Source: Pseudomonadota bacterium
GTDB lineage: Bacteria > Pseudomonadota > Alphaproteobacteria > JAAXGF01
DNA length: 16,086 nucleotides
Direction of reading: 5' to 3'
NCBI GenBank assembly: GCA_022563655.1
Contig: JADFMW010000032.1
Span: 1 to 16,086, forward strand
The notes under the pieces were generated by a model that had not been told where the DNA came from, made no database searches, and saw nothing but the letters and a program-made list of their open reading frames with translations. Positions 12,999 to 16,086 of this stretch are shown here, piece by piece (the first letter of the stretch is position 1; every line of letters starts with the position of its first letter). A program made the translations under genes and the position numbers.

Positions 12999-13112
12999 CG
13001 AATTTCAAAACGTGGCACACACCCGCAATGTGGAGCATGTACCGAGCGCCTTGAAACGCGCTATATTTCATACTAGGGCAAACCCGCGCACACGCCAACA
13101 GAATAATACCCC

Positions 13113-13161
13113 ACGGACTGCAAATCCGTGCACGCCGGTTCGATTCCGGCCCGGGCCTCCA
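13113..13161 (+). other. attR: 3' half of a tRNA-Cys gene
   Basis: Anticodon stem ACGGA/TCCGT (13113-13117, 13125-13129) encloses the loop CTGCAAA with anticodon GCA (13120-13122). A four-base variable region, a T-arm GCCGG-TTCGATT-CCGGC (13134-13150), acceptor strand CCGGGCC, discriminator T and CCA (13159-13161) follow. The matching 5' acceptor GGCCCGG and D-arm are absent from the 40 bases upstream. It is therefore the tRNA fragment carried by an element that integrated into a tRNA-Cys gene. Island DNA ends here and host DNA continues to the right. The intact gene should lie at the other end, outside the window. Confidence 0.88.
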
Positions 13162-13299
13162 ATCTCCTCAATCGCTTATCAGACACTTCCACGCTGTTCC
13201 CATGCGCCCGTCTCGGCGGGTTGTAGCGCGCCAGATGGTTTGCTAGCGCACGCCACATGGTTTTCGAGTCTCTAGAGGCAACCTGATCGGCGCCTAGAG

Positions 13300-13788
13300 T
13301 TAGGGGCCAGCAGAGAGGAATACCGTTGTTGCAGACCATGCCCCCCAAAGAAAGGCAACGATGGAGACTAGGAACAACACGACCGTCAGAATGTGGAAAG
13401 GTACACCGACTTTCAGCCGTTCGTGTTTGTAGGAGAGCTGACTGGCGTAAGCACTGCCAACCGCAAGCGCACCCGAGAAAAGTCCAGCCAAAAAGGCCCG
13501 CATCGCAGGAATGACACCGGTTATCGCCGCCGAGTCCATGCCTTCCGTGGTCACGATGTGCCCGATGAAGGCGAGAAGGACAGTGGCGGCGCCGCCGTTG
13601 ATGAGGAGTGGTGCCCTGAGGCTCATTGATGCGAAGGGCATAACGCTTCGAAACATTTCGATTTCAAATTGGCGCTCATGCTTCCACTGCGCCATCTCGC
13701 CCTCCCATTTCGCGTGGCTATCGTCGCGTTCCTGCTGTAGCCGGTGATCCAGTTCGGCCCGTGAAACGGTTTCGTTTTCATCAGCCAT
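13300..13788 (-). CDS. Three-TM membrane protein, unknown function
   Basis: 162-aa inner-membrane protein. The N-terminal 50 residues are charged and helical, possibly a short coiled coil (AELDHRLQQERDDSHAKWEG). Three hydrophobic segments follow: LLINGGAATVLLAFIGHIV (about 61-79), FLAGLFSGALAVGSAY (about 98-113) and ILTVVLFLVSIVAFLWGAW (about 133-151). A basic loop SYKHERLK separates the last two. ATG 13788 has GGGGGTG five to six bases upstream. I recognise no named family. It is the first gene beyond attR, so it is probably chromosomal, and it is transcribed toward the island. Confidence 0.75.
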   Translation of the reverse strand: MADENETVSRAELDHRLQQERDDSHAKWEGEMAQWKHERQFEIEMFRSVMPFASMSLRAPLLINGGAATVLLAFIGHIVTTEGMDSAAITGVIPAMRAFLAGLFSGALAVGSAYASQLSYKHERLKVGVPFHILTVVLFLVSIVAFLWGAWSATTVFLSAGP

Positions 13789-13999
13789 CAGACACCCCCA
13801 TGGATGGATGTAACCGCGAATTGCCGGTTGGCGGTGGAGTCTAGCGCATATTGCTGATGATGAGCTCGGTGACGCGCTTGGCCGTTCCGGCTTCCGGTCC
13901 GCGCCAGCGCCTGCCGCGGCTGGCGGCTCGGGATTGACCGCGAAATCAGATGGCCCATACTCGTGCCCTCATCCCGATCGCAAGCCATGGGGAGCGATC
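13789..13999. other. Divergent intergenic region
   Basis: This is the spacer between the minus-strand membrane protein and the Kelch gene. No clear promoter pair was identified. A minus-strand frame ending at 13840 reads as a possible C-terminal remnant (PEAGTAKRVTELIISNMR), but it has no start codon and is preceded by a stop. Confidence 0.3.
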
Positions 14000-14062
14000 A
14001 TGCTGGCAGGAAGACGGGTCATGCTGGCAAGAAGACTGGTCATGCTGGCAGGAAGACTGGCG
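14000..14062 (+). repeat. 21-bp triplication at the Kelch gene start
   Basis: Three near-identical 21-bp units at 14000, 14021 and 14042, each opening ATGCTGGCA and encoding a heptad beginning MLA(G/R)R. Differences are limited to a few bases per unit. Each unit holds a GAAGA-type purine run that sits ahead of the next ATG. Confidence 0.85.
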
Positions 14063-14983
14063 CAACAGGCCGCCCTGCTCACCGTTCTATCGCTCGCGCC
14101 GCTCTCCGCGGCGTTCGGCCAAGAGCTTGGCCGGTGGACGACCGCCGCACCGATGCCTTCATCGCGCTCGGAGGTGGCGGTCGCGGCGGTTGGCGGCAAG
14201 GTGTACGTGGGCGGGGGCTTCGGCGGCGGCAGGGCGCTCGAGATTTACGACCCGGCGGCCGATGAGTGGAGCCGGGGCGCCCCTGTCCCCCGCGCGCTCC
14301 ATCATGGCGCGGCGGTCGCGCTTGGCGGCAGGCTGTATATCGTCGGCGGCTTCGCGGACGGCTGGAAGCCGATCGGCTCGGTCTACGAGTACGATCCGGC
14401 GAGCGATCGCTGGCGGACGCGGGCGCCCTTGCCGACGGCGCGCGGGGCCCTCGCGGCGGTCGTGCTCGGCGGCAGGATCCACGCCCTGGGCGGGCTCGGC
14501 GCGGGCCGCCGGAACACGCCGGCGCACGAGGTCTACGATCCGGCCACCGACACGTGGACCGCGCGGGCGCCGCTGCCGACCGCCAGAGACCACCTCGCGG
14601 CGGCGGTCGTGGGCGGGCGCATTTATGCGCTCGGCGGCCGGATCGACGGCAGCTATGCACGAAATCTGGCGGTCAACGAGGAGTACGATCCGGCTAGCGA
14701 TAGGTGGCGGCCGCGCACGGCCATGCCCACCGCTCGCAGCGGCATCGCCGCCGCGGTCCTGAACGGCGAGGTCGTGGTGTTCGGGGGCGAGGCGCCCTCG
14801 GGCACCTTCGGCGAGGTCGAGGGCTACGACCCGCGGGCCGGCCGCTGGAGCCGGTATGCGCCGATGCCGACCGCGCGTCACGGCCTCGGAGCAACGGTCG
14901 TCGCCGGCCGGGTATACGTGATCTCGGGTGGGACACGGCCCGGCGGCTCGGCCTCCTCCGCCAACGAGATATTCGCTCGCTGA
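14000..14983 (+). CDS. Secreted Kelch-repeat beta-propeller protein
   Basis: 327-aa protein with a signal peptide (core AALLTVLSLAPLSAAFG) and six Kelch repeats that should form a six-bladed propeller. Each blade carries a hydrophobic strand, GG-x-x-Y/V, GG, then YDP-x-x-D-x-W. Blades start near SEVAVAAVGGKVYVGGG, HHGAAVALGGRLYIVGG, GALAAVVLGGRIHALGG, DHLAAAVVGGRIYALGG, SGIAAAVLNGEVVVFGG and HGLGATVVAGRVYVISG. Kelch propellers mostly bind ligands; no galactose-oxidase copper residues are evident. ATG 14000 has GGGGAG five bases upstream. Two further ATGs at 14021 and 14042 fall in a 21-bp triplication and would give shorter, more standard signal peptides. High GC and even codon use fit the host chromosome. 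Confidence 0.9.
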   Translation: MLAGRRVMLARRLVMLAGRLAQQAALLTVLSLAPLSAAFGQELGRWTTAAPMPSSRSEVAVAAVGGKVYVGGGFGGGRALEIYDPAADEWSRGAPVPRALHHGAAVALGGRLYIVGGFADGWKPIGSVYEYDPASDRWRTRAPLPTARGALAAVVLGGRIHALGGLGAGRRNTPAHEVYDPATDTWTARAPLPTARDHLAAAVVGGRIYALGGRIDGSYARNLAVNEEYDPASDRWRPRTAMPTARSGIAAAVLNGEVVVFGGEAPSGTFGEVEGYDPRAGRWSRYAPMPTARHGLGATVVAGRVYVISGGTRPGGSASSANEIFAR

Positions 14984-15029
14984 GGCATCGAACGGGCGCC
15001 GCCCGCGGATTCGCTCGCGGTTTCGCTCA

Positions 15030-15066
15030 GGGCCAATAATTCGGCCCGGGCGGCGCGATATTTTTT
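15030..15066 (+). terminator. Possible terminator after the Kelch gene
   Basis: GGGCC (15030-15034) and GGCCC (15043-15047) form a stem over an eight-base loop, and six T residues follow at 15061-15066. The 13-base gap between stem and T-run is longer than usual, so this is a weak candidate. Confidence 0.3.
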
Positions 15067-15170
15067 CGTTGAAGGTCGATGTTCGGTTTCTGTTTAGGTG
15101 TACTGGCCGGCGAGTCGTGGCATTATGCAGCGGCAAGATACGGCCGACGCTCAAGGGGGAGGGCGTATTC

Positions 15171-15929
15171 GTGGGGGCAACGCCCGGTCTCGTCGTTGTG
15201 GCCATGTGCTCGGTTCTGCTCACGCAGCCGGCGCGCGCGCAAGACGCGACCTTCGCCGATTTTCAGTACATCAAGAAAGCTCTCAACACTGCGCTGGAGA
15301 CGGCTCGCAGCGGCACGGAGACGACCTGGGAAAACCCGGAAACCGGACATCACGGCGTCATCGTTCCCTCGCCGCTATTCGAATCGGATGGCGGCCTGAT
15401 CTGTCGTGGCTTCGAGAGAACCTGGATCAACGGCTCTGCCCGCCCAACGTACGAGGGGACGGCTTGCCGCCAGGCCAAAGGGCTGTGGCGGATCCGCAAG
15501 GAACGCCGGCTGCCGGCGCGATACGTCGCGCCCGAGCCCGTAAGCGATGACGCGGTGCGGCGGTTCAAGGCGGCTCAGGATCCGACCGCCGAAGCCCAGC
15601 GCCTGCTCAACCAGCTGTGGTTTGACACCGGGCCCGTCGATGGCGTGCCCGGCCCGAAAACAAGGAAGGCAATCGAGGCCTTTCAGCACGAGCAAGGATT
15701 GTCCCCCGACGGCCAGGTTTCGGACGGCTTATTGGCGCGTCTCAGGGCGACGGTCCAGGAGCCGCCGTCTGAATCGGGTATTACCGTGCAACGGATCGAG
15801 ACGCCGATCAAGCGCCCGACCGAGGTCGTCGCCAGGCAGCGCGACCTGCCCGTCCCGTCGGGTGGGGCGCAGGCGTCGGGCCTGGCCGCCGGACAGTCCC
15901 GCGCCGAGATCAACGGCCGGGAATTCTGA
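15171..15929 (+). CDS. 17-kDa-antigen-like / peptidoglycan-binding protein
   Basis: 252-aa exported protein. Signal peptide with core VVVAMCSVLLTQPARA (cleavage after residue 23). Residues about 30-110 match the C-terminal domain of rickettsial 17-kDa surface antigen relatives: LNTALETARSGTETTWENPE, a GHHGVIVPSP strand, ICRGFERTW and YEGTACRQAKGLWRI. Residues about 139-192 are a PG_binding_1 domain (AQRLLNQLWFDTGPVDGVPG, TRKAIEAFQHEQGLSPDG). A proline-rich, unstructured tail follows. It probably sits in the periplasm attached to the cell wall. GTG 15171 was chosen because AAGGGGGAGGG lies just upstream and the signal peptide begins there; the frame is open from 14928 but the extra part overlaps the Kelch gene. 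Confidence 0.85.
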   Translation: MGATPGLVVVAMCSVLLTQPARAQDATFADFQYIKKALNTALETARSGTETTWENPETGHHGVIVPSPLFESDGGLICRGFERTWINGSARPTYEGTACRQAKGLWRIRKERRLPARYVAPEPVSDDAVRRFKAAQDPTAEAQRLLNQLWFDTGPVDGVPGPKTRKAIEAFQHEQGLSPDGQVSDGLLARLRATVQEPPSESGITVQRIETPIKRPTEVVARQRDLPVPSGGAQASGLAAGQSRAEINGREF

Positions 15930-16086
15930 CGCCGGCGCGGCGCGCGGTGGTAACTCCACGCGCAACAAGTCGTATCGTTGCCATTCCGCCTCCCCGAGGG
16001 AGGGGGCCGAGACGCGCCCGGACCGCAAGTACGTAGTCAAGTAGGGTACCCTACTAGCCCGCATTTCTCACCAGGATGCGGCCGTC

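Noticed and set aside
13270..13299. CTCTAG/CTAGAG inverted repeat as terminator of the membrane protein gene
   Set aside because: The stem needs a two-base bulge and no T-run follows on the minus strand.
13073..13348. Minus-strand 91-aa frame reading AGIEPACTDLQSVG
   Set aside because: It is the antisense reading of the tRNA-Cys half, a familiar false gene around tRNAs.
13788..13988. Minus-strand 66-aa frame in the divergent intergenic region
   Set aside because: No ribosome binding site and no family; a different frame there looks more protein-like but lacks a start.
14159..15223. Long minus-strand frame opposite the Kelch gene
   Set aside because: Rich in R, A and P as expected for antisense of a high-GC gene; the plus strand has clear Kelch repeats and a signal peptide.

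Overview
The window is high-GC bacterial DNA, most like an alphaproteobacterium. Supporting signs are a tRNA-Cys 3' half of alphaproteobacterial type, GTG starts, dense overlapping start/stop junctions, and a 17-kDa-surface-antigen-like lipid-envelope protein next to peptidoglycan-binding sequence. The species cannot be named from this sequence. Positions 1 to about 13161 read as the right-hand part of an integrated mobile island. Positions 13162 to 16086 read as host chromosome beyond the attachment site.

Layout. (1) 1-2857: an accessory cassette of three genes (secreted Sel1-repeat protein, secreted staphylococcal-nuclease-like protein, small conserved protein) present twice in tandem with an exact 1723-base period. 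A DUF1488-like gene sits between the copies, and the first copy runs off the left edge. (2) 2858-3367: no intact gene; it holds a truncated gene start at 3177-3329. (3) 3368-6584: a candidate defence or stress module. On the minus strand an ImmA/IrrE-type metallopeptidase, a PIN-domain RNase and a beta-family protein form a tight operon. A plus-strand sce7726-family protein with a PD-(D/E)XK nuclease pattern converges on it and overlaps its 3' end by 44 bases. A promoter-like element with a 14-bp perfect palindrome lies upstream of the operon. (4) 6585-6995: a short regulatory and remnant stretch with a ParB N-terminal fragment and a dense cluster of TGTCCG hexamers around a hairpin. (5) 6996-10565: a six-gene minus-strand replication operon (AlpA/Xis-like HTH, unknown protein, RuvC-like resolvase, SSB, Prim-Pol primase-polymerase, RepA-like AAA helicase), with every junction overlapping. 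(6) 10645-10740: 36-bp tandem hairpin repeats. (7) 10735-12950: an unrecognised 299-aa protein and a tyrosine integrase. (8) 13113-13161: the 3' half of a tRNA-Cys gene, taken as attR. (9) 13300-15929: a three-TM membrane protein, a secreted Kelch protein and a 17-kDa-antigen/peptidoglycan-binding protein.

How the parts fit. The integrase, the AlpA-like factor and the tRNA-half site would integrate and excise the element. The primase, helicase, SSB and resolvase would let it replicate after excision, and no capsid, tail or conjugation gene is visible in this window. The ImmA/PIN/beta/sce7726 block and the duplicated Sel1/nuclease cassettes look like cargo. The intact tRNA-Cys and the left end should lie beyond position 1. 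All family assignments come from reading motifs; no database search was possible.
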